From positions 1-41,333 of the forward strand of contig NEXD01000008.1 in the NCBI GenBank assembly GCA_003019595.1: a stretch of DNA of 41,333 bases. Reading direction: 5' to 3'. A model generated the notes under the pieces. It was given only the letters and a program-made list of their open reading frames with translations. It was not told the origin of the DNA and searched no databases. Below, in pieces: positions 1-8,200 of this stretch (its first letter is position 1; the number at the start of each line of letters is the position of its first letter). This DNA is from Candidatus Marsarchaeota G1 archaeon BE_D. GTDB lineage: Archaea; Thermoproteota; Thermoprotei_A; Marsarchaeales; Marsarchaeaceae. The position numbers and the translations under genes are program-made.

Positions 1-1
1 T

Positions 2-307
2 GTTTCACTCACACGGACCACACAGAACGCCCTCAGGTTTCTTCGTAGGTTGAGAAAAAGATGCCTGGGTGACCCTGTGATCCTAACGGATCGGGGACCA
101 TGGTACCGTGATGCTGTGAGCAGAGCTGGTTTTAGAAACCACGTTCACCAGACGTTTGGGTTGCGTAGCTCTGTTGAGCGATTCTTCGGGTACCTCAAGG
201 ATAGAACAAGGGTTTTCTACAACAACATAAACCCGAAGAAAACACCCTTCACACCTCTTCTCGACTTCCTAGAACTATTCATGCACTGGTACACTGAGTG
301 GAGGTGA
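2..307 (+). mobile_element. DDE transposase, C-terminal part (IS6/IS240-like), cut by window edge
   Basis: The reading frame is open from the left edge to the TGA at 305-307, so this is the C-terminal ~100 residues of a longer transposase. It shows the TDRGPWY block, with the second catalytic Asp, and then VERFFGYLKDRTRVFYNN, where the Glu of VERFF is the likely third catalytic residue. That arrangement is typical of IS6/IS240-type DDE transposases in archaea. An internal TTG at 50 could be called as a start but would leave out in-frame coding sequence before it. The first catalytic Asp lies outside the window, so I cannot tell whether the element is intact. The family assignment rests on motif recognition, not alignment. 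Confidence 0.75.
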
Positions 308-333
308 CACGGATGAAGTCTTATCCGGACACC
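303..333. repeat. Imperfect palindrome at the transposase end (candidate IS right-end repeat)
   Basis: The arm GGTGACACGGAT (303-314) faces ATCCGGACACC (323-333) across a short spacer. The cores CGGAT (310-314) and ATCCG (323-327) are perfect. The repeat overlaps the transposase stop codon. Read inwards, the right arm begins GGTGTCCGGAT, and IS6-type ends commonly begin with GG. It could be the element's terminal inverted repeat or a hairpin terminator. The other end of the element is not in the window, so this cannot be settled here. Confidence 0.45.
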
Positions 334-382
334 ATCTTGTGGATCGCAAATAGCTTATAGGTTTGTTCAAGTCCCCAAATTT

Positions 383-1936
383 GTGCCCAAACTTATAGTT
401 GGTAAAAAGCGTGCGGAGTTTCCCTACCTTACGCCTTTAGATGTCGCGCTGTATTCACTTGGCGAAAGAGCGCTTTATTCCAGTGTAAAGTTTGGAAGAG
501 CAAGAGGAATAATGGACGATTCTATGCGTTATGGTCACAACAAAAGAGTGTATGTTGAGGGACGCGGTTTAGTCGACCCAACCTGTTTTTTGCTTGAAAA
601 AGACACGAGTGTCAAGCTAGAAAAAGGCGCGACAATTGGATCGCAAATCGCGAAGCGCTTTTCTGAACACTTTGGTGCTGGTTTTCAAAATTCATTTCTT
701 TTGAGAATTGCATGGAAACTCGCGCAAAATCTTGTTGCATCTTCCGCCAATCTTCCACTTGCGTCGACTTTTTCTTCGAAAAACTTTCGAGTTTCTAGTA
801 TTAGCACAAAAGTGTTGATCGTTGGAGGAGGGCTTGCGGGTTTGGGTGCGGCTCTTTCTTTAAACGAATGTGGAGTAGATTGCGTTGTCGTTGATGCGCA
901 CAACGATTTTGGTGGTCGTACAAGATACGCCACTTATCCATTCTTAAACGGTGTCACATACTCTGATTTTATCAAGGAAACTGTAAAAAACTTGACAATA
1001 AGGGGTGTTCGCACTTTAAGTGGTGTTTTTTGTGGAGTTTACGAAGAAGGCGCTGGTGTAATTCTGGGTCACGATGTGGTTTATAAGTGTTCTTTCGAAA
1101 AAATCATCTTTGCAACCGGTTCAAGAAGCGTGGTGCCGCTACTTACTGGTAATGACCTCCCTGGCGTGATATCATGTGATTACGCCCTCACACTTGCACA
1201 TCACGACGCTTTAAAAGGAAAAGCGTTGCTTTACAGTGAAGACCCTTGGGCAGATGTTGTGGAACAAATTTTAGCGCGTAAAGAAGGCTTAGAAATCACA
1301 AAGGTACACCCAACTGAAGTCAAAGCGATTTTAGGAAAAAACGAAGTTCAAGGCGTTCTACTTAATAATGGGAAAAGATTACGCGTAAATCATTTTATCT
1401 ATTGCACAAAAAGGCAACCCAGTTTTGAACTACCGTCGCAAGCTGGCGTGGAATATTCTTATCAAAGAGGAATTTTGATGGCAAACATTTTCGATGACGG
1501 TTCAACCAGAGTAAAAAACGTATGGATTGCTGGCTCAGCAACCGGTTTGTTTGAGCTTGAGTCGTCGTTTTACCACGGAAGGGCAGTGGGTTACGCACTC
1601 GCTGAAAATAAGGAAGAAGCAAAAAAGTTTCTTGAAAAGCTTAAAAAAAGAAATCTTGTTGTAACTCAGCAAAAGGCACAGGAAGAAGCGTTTGTGTGCT
1701 TTTGTGAGGATATAAGAGTGTCCGATTTGTTCAAGGCGCTCAAGACGGGTTTTTCTACTCCCGAGAAAGCAAAAAGGTTCACGGGCTGGGGAACTGGCGC
1801 CTGTCAAGGAAAACTTTGTGTGTATAACGGTCTGTTTGTGCTTTGTCGTGAAGGCAAATGTTTTCCGTACACCCAAAGGCTACCAGTCGAACCACTACCA
1901 TTTGGTGCGTTAATTGGGGTGGACGAAGTTGAGTGA
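383..1936 (+). CDS. FAD/NAD(P)-binding dehydrogenase subunit with BFD-like 2Fe-2S domain (SoxA/HcnB/proline dehydrogenase alpha-like)
   Basis: Probably the electron-transfer subunit of a dye-linked amine or imino-acid dehydrogenase related to sarcosine oxidase alpha, hydrogen cyanide synthase HcnB and L-proline dehydrogenase. Residues ~20-80 resemble the N-terminal Fer2_4-type fold: KFGRARGI corresponds to the KYHRPRGI block of sarcosine oxidase alpha. This part has no Cys cluster, so it should not bind iron-sulfur. A dinucleotide-binding loop GGGLAG lies at 148-153 after strand VLIV. The C-terminal BFD-like domain has C439-x-C441-x32-C474-x4-C479, a 2Fe-2S ligand set. The start is GTG at 383. 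The gene overlaps the next one, the putative catalytic FAD subunit, by 8 nt, which implies co-translation. The substrate cannot be read from the sequence. Confidence 0.8.
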   Translation: MPKLIVGKKRAEFPYLTPLDVALYSLGERALYSSVKFGRARGIMDDSMRYGHNKRVYVEGRGLVDPTCFLLEKDTSVKLEKGATIGSQIAKRFSEHFGAGFQNSFLLRIAWKLAQNLVASSANLPLASTFSSKNFRVSSISTKVLIVGGGLAGLGAALSLNECGVDCVVVDAHNDFGGRTRYATYPFLNGVTYSDFIKETVKNLTIRGVRTLSGVFCGVYEEGAGVILGHDVVYKCSFEKIIFATGSRSVVPLLTGNDLPGVISCDYALTLAHHDALKGKALLYSEDPWADVVEQILARKEGLEITKVHPTEVKAILGKNEVQGVLLNNGKRLRVNHFIYCTKRQPSFELPSQAGVEYSYQRGILMANIFDDGSTRVKNVWIAGSATGLFELESSFYHGRAVGYALAENKEEAKKFLEKLKKRNLVVTQQKAQEEAFVCFCEDIRVSDLFKALKTGFSTPEKAKRFTGWGTGACQGKLCVYNGLFVLCREGKCFPYTQRLPVEPLPFGALIGVDEVE

Positions 1937-3071
1937 ATTCGACGTTGCGGTGATAGGAGGCGGAGCGGTTGGACTTTCCACAGCTTATTGGCTTGCAAAA
2001 AAAGGACTAAAAGTTGCGCTTTTTGAAAAAAACTATCTAGGAAGTGGTTCGAGCACAAGAAATGCCTCAGGGTTTCGGGTTCACTTCAAATCGGAGCAGA
2101 ATGTGAAGTTTATGATCGAAGGCAAAAAAAGGTTGCTCAGGCTAAGCAAAGAATTAAAGTACAATCCACTTGTGTCTGAGTGTGGTTATTTATGGCTTCT
2201 TGCAACAGAAGAGCAAATCAACGAGTTCAAGAAAACAAACAACCAAGTTTGGTCAAAACACAGTGTTTCAGGGAAGTTTCTTGATACTCATGAGTTAAAG
2301 CAAATTCTTCCAAATGCAAAAACTGAAGGTGTGACGCTTGCGTTTTTTGGGCCTCAAGACGGCACTTTTCATCACGATTTTGTGCTTTTTGCTCTGCAAA
2401 GCGCGCTCAAAAGGTCTAGGGTGTCTGTTTTCGAGTGCTCGGAAGTCACAGAAATTTGTGTAAAATCGAACAAAGTTTCTGGATTAAGCATAGGCGCGCG
2501 TGAACATACGTGCGAAAAGCTTGTGGTGTGTGCTGGTGCATGGAGCGCAAGCGTGTGTAAACTTGCTGGTGTTAGCGTGCCAATAGAGCCTGAAAGAAGA
2601 GAATTGGGCGTCACAGAGCCAATCAGGCGTTTTGTTGACACGTTTGTCATCGACCTTTCTAGATCCATTTATCTTACGCAAGGAATTAGGGGGGATATTA
2701 GAGGTGGACCAACCGACTTGGCGACACGTGGTTTTGCACCTCTTTTGTCAACGTTTAAATGGACTGTGGAGTTTTCAAAAAGAATTTGTGCGCTTTTTCC
2801 AGACCTAAAAGGTGTGGGCTTGAATAGGCAGTGGAGCGGTTATTACGAAGTGACACCTGATCACTCCCAAATCATGGGCAGAGGTGAAAACTGGCCTGAA
2901 AACTTCTATGTCGCTGCGGGTTTTAGCGGTCATGGAATGATGATGTCACTCTTAGCTGGTGAATTGATGGCCGAACACGTGGCCGACGGCTTTACACCAG
3001 AGCTTATGAAACCTTACTCGCCAGATAGGTTTGCCAAAGGTAATACGCTTGATGAGTCGATGATTTTTTAG
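1929..3071 (+). CDS. FAD-dependent oxidoreductase, DAO family (sarcosine oxidase beta/HcnC-like)
   Basis: Putative catalytic subunit that oxidises a small amino or imino acid with FAD. The N-terminus has the Rossmann FAD motif VAVIGGGAVGLSTAYWLA, followed by FEKNYLGSGSSTRNASG, the DAO-family region where FAD or substrate is contacted. The C-terminus has YYEVTPDHSQIMG and the FSGHGMMMS block, both typical of this family. I prefer TTG 1929 (MSEFDVAVIG) because it places the Rossmann strand close to the N-terminus and overlaps the upstream stop; TTG 1914 would add five residues. The TAG stop ends at 3071, directly against the 3' end of the convergent tRNA-Arg. Together with the upstream gene it forms a two-subunit dehydrogenase. 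A GcvT-like sarcosine oxidase domain and a delta subunit are missing, which argues against a true heterotetrameric sarcosine oxidase. Confidence 0.82.
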   Translation: MSEFDVAVIGGGAVGLSTAYWLAKKGLKVALFEKNYLGSGSSTRNASGFRVHFKSEQNVKFMIEGKKRLLRLSKELKYNPLVSECGYLWLLATEEQINEFKKTNNQVWSKHSVSGKFLDTHELKQILPNAKTEGVTLAFFGPQDGTFHHDFVLFALQSALKRSRVSVFECSEVTEICVKSNKVSGLSIGAREHTCEKLVVCAGAWSASVCKLAGVSVPIEPERRELGVTEPIRRFVDTFVIDLSRSIYLTQGIRGDIRGGPTDLATRGFAPLLSTFKWTVEFSKRICALFPDLKGVGLNRQWSGYYEVTPDHSQIMGRGENWPENFYVAAGFSGHGMMMSLLAGELMAEHVADGFTPELMKPYSPDRFAKGNTLDESMIF

Positions 3072-3146
3072 CGGCCCCGGAGGGATTTGAACCCTCGACC
3101 GTCGGCTTAGAAAGCCGCCGCTCTGTCCATGCTGAGCTACGGGGCC
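3072..3146 (-). tRNA. tRNA-Arg(TCT)
   Basis: Read on the minus strand, a 7-bp acceptor GGCCCCG/CGGGGCC closes a cloverleaf. The D stem is GCTC/GAGC and the anticodon loop TTTCTAA gives anticodon TCT. The T arm is GAGGG-TTCAAAT-CCCTC and the discriminator is G. The top anticodon-stem pair is a G-A mismatch. No CCA is encoded and there is no intron. It is 75 nt long. Its 3' end touches the stop codon of the convergent FAD oxidoreductase gene. Confidence 0.95.
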
Positions 3147-3262
3147 AGTTTGTTGTAACTCGGACTAATGAATAAGCGTTTTGCATATTCTTGTGACGTG
3201 TGTGTATTACGCGTTAGTGGATGCGTCAAGCGTAGAAGTCGGTTGAACGTTGTTTTAAGCCG

Positions 3263-4468
3263 TCAAAGTCTAAAGTTTGTTATCTCTTTTACAAATGGTG
3301 CTGTTGATGGGTAAAGAAAGATGGGAATAAGCACGCCAGAAATTGAAAGCGCGATAAAAAGCAGTGCGTAACCAATCCACTTCCAACTTTTGCTTTTCAG
3401 CAATGCTTCAAGCAAAAAGGCGTCTAATAGTATCATCGAAGGTGCGGCGTCCTCTAAGTAAAAAGAATAGATCGGTCTAATTACAGAGGCGGCAAGGATC
3501 AAACCGAAGCTTCCTATGTAAAAACCCGCTAGCACCAACGCGTTGATGTTTCTGAGCTTAAAAAGCGAATAAACAAACGCTGGAATTGAAAGTAGCGTAA
3601 CAACAGGGTTGTTCATGAAGATCGTGGGATTGAATGAAGTTGAAAACTGAACGAGCCAACTGAAAAACTGCGCAAGACCCGTGGGAGTGCCGTAATACTG
3701 TTGAACCAAAAACATGTAAGCTTGGTCGAGTATCACCGCTTCTACACCAAAGTAGTAACCCAATGGTATAAACGCACAAAGGTAAACCAAAAAAGCAAGC
3801 GCCAAAAGCTTGAGCAACTGCTTTAAACCACGTTTGAAAGATTCCCTGTTTTTTGCAAGCACGTAATACACAAAGGGAAGTGCCACGGTCAATCCTGGTA
3901 ATTTGGACGCGACACTAAGCCCAAGGAAGACAGAAGCGAGCTTGGGCTTTTCGTAAACCATCGAAAGAACCGTAAGTATCGAAAAGCAAACCATAGGCGC
4001 ATCGAGCATACCAATTTGGCTCATAGAGACGTCTAAAGGATACAGCGCGTAAAGCGCGGCCGCAAAAAGCGCGCTTTTCGGGCAAAGTCTTTTTGAAGTG
4101 AAGTACAACGCCGGTGTAGAAATCGACCCAAAAAGCGTTGAAAAGAACCTCCAACCTAGTGGGTTATTGCCAAACATCAAAACGCCAAGCGCGATGAGAA
4201 GCTTAACTAAAGGCGGGTGTTCTGGGTTTACATAGAAGTAAACACTTCTATCTTCAGTAAAAAGAGAAGACACTTGATTCAAATGGGTCGACAGAGGATG
4301 CAAATAGTGTAGAGCCGCTGGCACATAATAAACTTCGTCCACCATAAAACCCGTGGCAGGGTTTACCATCCATGACGCTCTAAGAGCTGCACCAAGCGCT
4401 GTTAGTGCCAAAAGAAGGAAAAATTCATTTGTGAAAAGCTTGTTTTCTGTCCCCATTAGTTTCACCAT
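3263..4468 (-). CDS. GT-C fold glycosyltransferase, dolichyl-phosphate-mannose mannosyltransferase (PMT/GT39)-like
   Basis: A polytopic membrane protein of 401 aa with about ten hydrophobic segments. It probably transfers a sugar from a lipid-phosphate donor on the outer face of the membrane. After the first membrane segment comes the acidic motif MVDEVYYVPAAL (Asp-Glu at ~43-44), the DE-type catalytic region of GT-C enzymes. It is followed by NPEHPPLVKLLIAL and GWRFFS, which are characteristic of the PMT_2 group. The ATG at 4468 lies one base after the 3' end of tRNA-Lys, so the two may be co-transcribed. ATG 4456 (MGTENK) is an alternative start. The acceptor and the sugar are unknown. S-layer or lipid glycosylation is a guess from the family. 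Confidence 0.75.
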   Translation of the reverse strand: MVKLMGTENKLFTNEFFLLLALTALGAALRASWMVNPATGFMVDEVYYVPAALHYLHPLSTHLNQVSSLFTEDRSVYFYVNPEHPPLVKLLIALGVLMFGNNPLGWRFFSTLFGSISTPALYFTSKRLCPKSALFAAALYALYPLDVSMSQIGMLDAPMVCFSILTVLSMVYEKPKLASVFLGLSVASKLPGLTVALPFVYYVLAKNRESFKRGLKQLLKLLALAFLVYLCAFIPLGYYFGVEAVILDQAYMFLVQQYYGTPTGLAQFFSWLVQFSTSFNPTIFMNNPVVTLLSIPAFVYSLFKLRNINALVLAGFYIGSFGLILAASVIRPIYSFYLEDAAPSMILLDAFLLEALLKSKSWKWIGYALLFIALSISGVLIPIFLYPSTAPFVKEITNFRL

Positions 4469-4469
4469 A

Positions 4470-4558
4470 CGGGCCCGGGGGGATTTGAACCCCCGACCTT
4501 CGCCTTACCTCACCCCGCGCTAAAAGGGCGCCGCTCTACCATGCTGAGCTACGGGCCC
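4470..4558 (-). tRNA. tRNA-Lys(TTT) with 15-nt intron
   Basis: On the minus strand the acceptor GGGCCCG/CGGGCCC, D arm, and T arm GGGGG-TTCAAAT-CCCCC are all clear, with discriminator G. The anticodon stem closes only when 15 nt are removed after position 37, leaving loop CTTTTAA with anticodon TTT. The mature length is 74 nt without CCA. The divergent rpoH gene lies 163 nt away. The downstream gene begins one base after the tRNA. Confidence 0.93.
4506..4520 (-). other. Archaeal tRNA intron (bulge-helix-bulge) in tRNA-Lys
   Basis: The 15-nt insert GCGCGGGGTGAGGTA sits at the canonical 37/38 site. A bulge-helix-bulge can be drawn: 3-nt bulges UAG and UAA, each cut after its second base, are separated by a 4-bp helix CUUU/GAGG that includes two G-U pairs. 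The inner hairpin is only an 8-nt loop without a clear stem, so this is a relaxed hBH form. A splicing endonuclease would be needed to make functional tRNA. Confidence 0.85.
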
Positions 4559-4689
4559 ATAACGCGCGGTATCATGAGCGTTTCTGTTATCCTATCTATA
4601 AGTTTTGCCTTCACATATTAATCTTTTTTGGCATGGTCTAAGTAACGCTTTTCGAAAAATTTTTAAGTAACAAAGTGAATTAAAATAAT

Positions 4690-4700
4690 CAGTTAAATCC
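4690..4700 (+). promoter_or_regulatory. Putative TATA box for the rpoH operon
   Basis: CAGTTAAATCC is centred ~26-27 nt before the GTG at 4722, as expected for a leaderless transcript. A second AT-rich candidate (ATTAAAATAA) lies ~10 nt further upstream. No experimental support. Confidence 0.4.
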
Positions 4701-4721
4701 GATTGGATTTTCTCAAATACA

Positions 4722-5258
4722 GTGAAGAATTTGGTCTTTACAAGTAAAGCTTATGGGTCAGTTTTGACAAAAAGGTTGTGCGTTTTGGTTGGAGTGTTGA
4801 GTTTGTTGGGGGAGGATGGAGGACTAAACCATATTTTAGTTCCCAAGCACGAGTTGTTGAGCAAGGAAGATTCCGAAAAAGTTCTCAAAGAGCTTGGAGT
4901 AAAGCTGTGGCAACTGCCACGGATTTATCAAGACGATCCTGCAATTCGGCATTTAAATCCAGAAGTGGGACAGCTTGTTAAAATAACAAGAAGTAGCGAA
5001 CTTGCTGGTGAGTATGTGGTGTACAGGGTAGTGGTTTCTTCCTTAACCGCAAAATCTACCACAACTGAAAAGAAAGAGGAAAAAGCCGAAAAAAGAAAAA
5101 CCAAAGAAAAGAGTGCGACAAAGTCACGAACAACATCAAAGTCAAGAAAAAGAAAGCGGGCAAGTCGACATCCAAATCTAAACGTTCTAGAACGCGCGAA
5201 GGGTGATGGGTTTTGTCAGACAACAAAAACAACAATAATGACACTGCAGTCACATTGA
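4722..5258 (+). CDS. rpoH: DNA-directed RNA polymerase subunit H (Rpb5 C-terminal homologue) with long basic tail
   Basis: RpoH forms part of the lower jaw of archaeal RNA polymerase. The conserved core is at residues ~36-104: NHILVPKHELL, QLPRIYQDDP and GEYVVYRVVV are the family signatures. Family members are usually about 80 aa. This ORF adds ~35 residues before the core and ~70 Lys/Ser/Arg-rich residues after it. GTG 4722 is kept because a TATA-like box lies 26 nt upstream, but GTG 4794 would give a conventional N-terminus. The annotated end overlaps rpoB by 46 nt. In another frame the basic tail runs to a TGA at 5204-5206 inside the rpoB ribosome binding site, so the true C-terminus is uncertain. 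Confidence 0.85.
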   Translation: MKNLVFTSKAYGSVLTKRLCVLVGVLSLLGEDGGLNHILVPKHELLSKEDSEKVLKELGVKLWQLPRIYQDDPAIRHLNPEVGQLVKITRSSELAGEYVVYRVVVSSLTAKSTTTEKKEEKAEKRKTKEKSATKSRTTSKSRKRKRASRHPNLNVLERAKGDGFCQTTKTTIMTLQSH

Positions 5259-8200
5259 TTAAGTCGTTTATTGAAGAAAGGGGGCTTGTGCGGCTTCACT
5301 TAGACTCTTACAACAGATTCATACAGAACGAGTTTAAAAAGATAATAGAAGAAGTTGGCGTTGTCGAATCGACAAAGGGAGACTTAAAGATAAAAGCGGT
5401 GAATCCAACGCTTGGCAAGCCTCTTTATGATGAGTTTTTGAACAAACAAAGAATCATGCCCGAAATAACGGAACCAGATTTTGTTACGCGAGCGATAACG
5501 CCACTTGAGGCTAGAACGCGCGGTCTAACGTATTCCGTACCAATTTACTGTGATTTTGTGATAAGCGACGGTCAAGAAACATATGACGAGAAAAGCGTGC
5601 TAATAGGCGAACTTCCTGTGATGTTGAAATCAAATCTTTGTAGGACAAATGGCCTTTCGGAAGAACAGCTTATCCGAATTGGCGAAGATCCAAAAGACCC
5701 AGGCGGTTATTTCATAATTAACGGTTCAGAAAGAATTATCGTTTCGCAGGAAGACCTTGCGACGAATCACATATTTGTTGAGGAGGGACCTAGCGGTTCA
5801 ACTGTTTTGTACGTCGCCAAAGTGAGCTCTGTTACACGTACCGCAAATCGAACGAACGTTTCCGTCGAGCTCACAAAAGAAGGAAAGATATACGTGTACA
5901 TACTAAGACACAAACTTCCCATGGCCGTTGTGTTCAGAGCGCTAGGTGTTGAAACCGATAGAGACATTGCGCTACTCATATCCGACGACGAAAAGATTCA
6001 GGAGCTTCTTACACCTTCGTTCATAGAAGCGGAAACTCTTGCGTCAAGCGCCGAAGAAGCGCTAAGATACATAGGAAATAGAATAATGGTAGGCTTTTCG
6101 CGTTCTCCTGATCCCAAAAAACGCGCCGAAGAAATCATAGCAACAAGATTTTTACCACATTTAGGAACCGCAAACTCAAAGGAAGTGAAATCAAGAAAAG
6201 CGGCTTTTCTTGCAAGAATGGTAGAGCAAGTTCTTGAGGCGTATTTGAATAGGCGACTACCTACAGACAAGGATCACTACGGAAATAAGAGGCTTAGGCT
6301 TGCTGGAGACCTCATGGCAACGGTGCTTAGAAACGCCATGCAAAACTTTGTGAAAGATCTAAGGCACAACATCGACAAAAGTAGAGGAAGGAAAGGTAGA
6401 ATAGTTGTAAAAGCATTGGTGAGCGCAAACCTTCTTACTGACAAGATTATTCACGCATTGGCCACAGGAAACTGGCCTGATGGAAAGACTGGTGTAAGCC
6501 AAATTCTTGATCGCACAAACTACCTGTCAACGCTCAGCCACTTAAGGAGAGTCGTTTCGCCATTAAATCGTTTACACGCGAATCCAGAAGCAAGAGAGTT
6601 GCACATGACTCAGTGGGGAAGAATCTGTCCTAGCGAGACTCCTGAGGGTGTGAACTGCGGTTTGGTAAAGAACTTGGCGCTCACCGCGATTGTCTCCGTT
6701 GGCCTTTCGGAATCCGAAGTTTCCAAGCTTGAAGACTTGTTGCTCAGAAAAGAGGGTGTTCAACCTTTTGCTGGGCGCATAGAAGACTCAAAGGGTGAAA
6801 GGGTGTATATCGATGGACGACTTCTTGGTTATCACCCAGATGTGGTACAGCTTGCGCAAGACCTTAGAATTAAAAGAAGGTCGGGTGTAATATCACCCGA
6901 AGTTAGTATATCCATCATGAACCAAGGGGGACGTAGAGAGTTACACATCAACACCGACTCAGGCAGAGTGCTAAGACCGCTTATCATTGTAAAAGACGGA
7001 CAACCGCTACTTACTGAGTCGCTCGTAAGAGATGTCGAAGCGAAAAAGATCAAGTGGAGCGATTTGGTAAAAATGGGTGTAATAGAGTATGTTGACGCAC
7101 TAGAAGAAGAAAACTGCCTAATTGCCGTGGACTTGGAAACTCTAAGAAACTCGCGTAATCCAGAAAAGTACACTCATATGGAGATCGCTCCTTGGGCGAT
7201 AATGGGCGTTGTAGCTTCTATAATTCCTTACAGCAACCACAATCAATCACCAAGAAACACCTATGAGTCAGCGATGGCAAAGCAAGCGTTGGGTCTTTTT
7301 GCGTCGAATTACCGAATAAGAAGTGATAGCCGTGGTCATATCTTACACTATCCGCAAAAGCCAATCGTTACAACAAGTGGTGCAAAAGTTGTAGGATTTG
7401 AAACAAGACCAGCTGGTCAAAACGTAATTTTGGCGGTGGCAACCTTTGAAGGGTACAACATCGAAGACGCGATAATCATAAACAAAGCGAGCGTTGAAAG
7501 GGGACTTGGTCGTTCAACCTTCTTTAGGATGTATGAGGCAGTTGAAAAGAAGTACCCAGGCGGTCTGATTGACAAGATTACCATTCCTGAGCAAACAGTG
7601 AGAGGCTATCGTGGTTCAAAAGCCTACGAAAAGCTTGATGAAGATGGTATTGTTCCACCTGAGATTGAAGTGTTCGGTGATGAAGTAATAATAGGAAGAG
7701 TAAGCCCACCGAGATTTGGGCAGCAAATACGCGAAGTGGAAATTGGTGGAGTTGTGCAGCAAGACACGTCGGTATCACTCAAACACAGTGAAAAGGGCAG
7801 GGTTGACAGAGTGGTTGTGACTATTGACAAAGACGGTAACAAACTGGTTAAGATTCGCGTAAGGGATTTAAGAGTGCCAGAGCTTGGTGACAAGTTCGCC
7901 TCAAGACATGGGCAAAAGGGAGTTGTAGCGTACGTCGTGCCACAAGAAGACATGCCGTTCACCGAACAAGGAATTGTTCCGGATATCATCATCAATCCTC
8001 ACGCATTTCCATCCAGAATGACCGTCGGTCAGCTCATCGAACTACTTGGTGGTAAAGTGGGCGCACTAGCCGCAACGCAAGTGGACGGCACACCCTTTGT
8101 CGGAGAAGATCCTTCTGATCTAAAGGCGAAGCTAAAAGCGCTAGGCTTTAACCCCACTGGAGTTGAGTCGATGATCGACGGAAGAACTGGTCAAAGAATA

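Noticed and set aside
3004-3186. 60-aa minus-strand frame across tRNA-Arg(TCT)
   Set aside because: Most of it is tRNA sequence and antisense to the FAD oxidoreductase gene.
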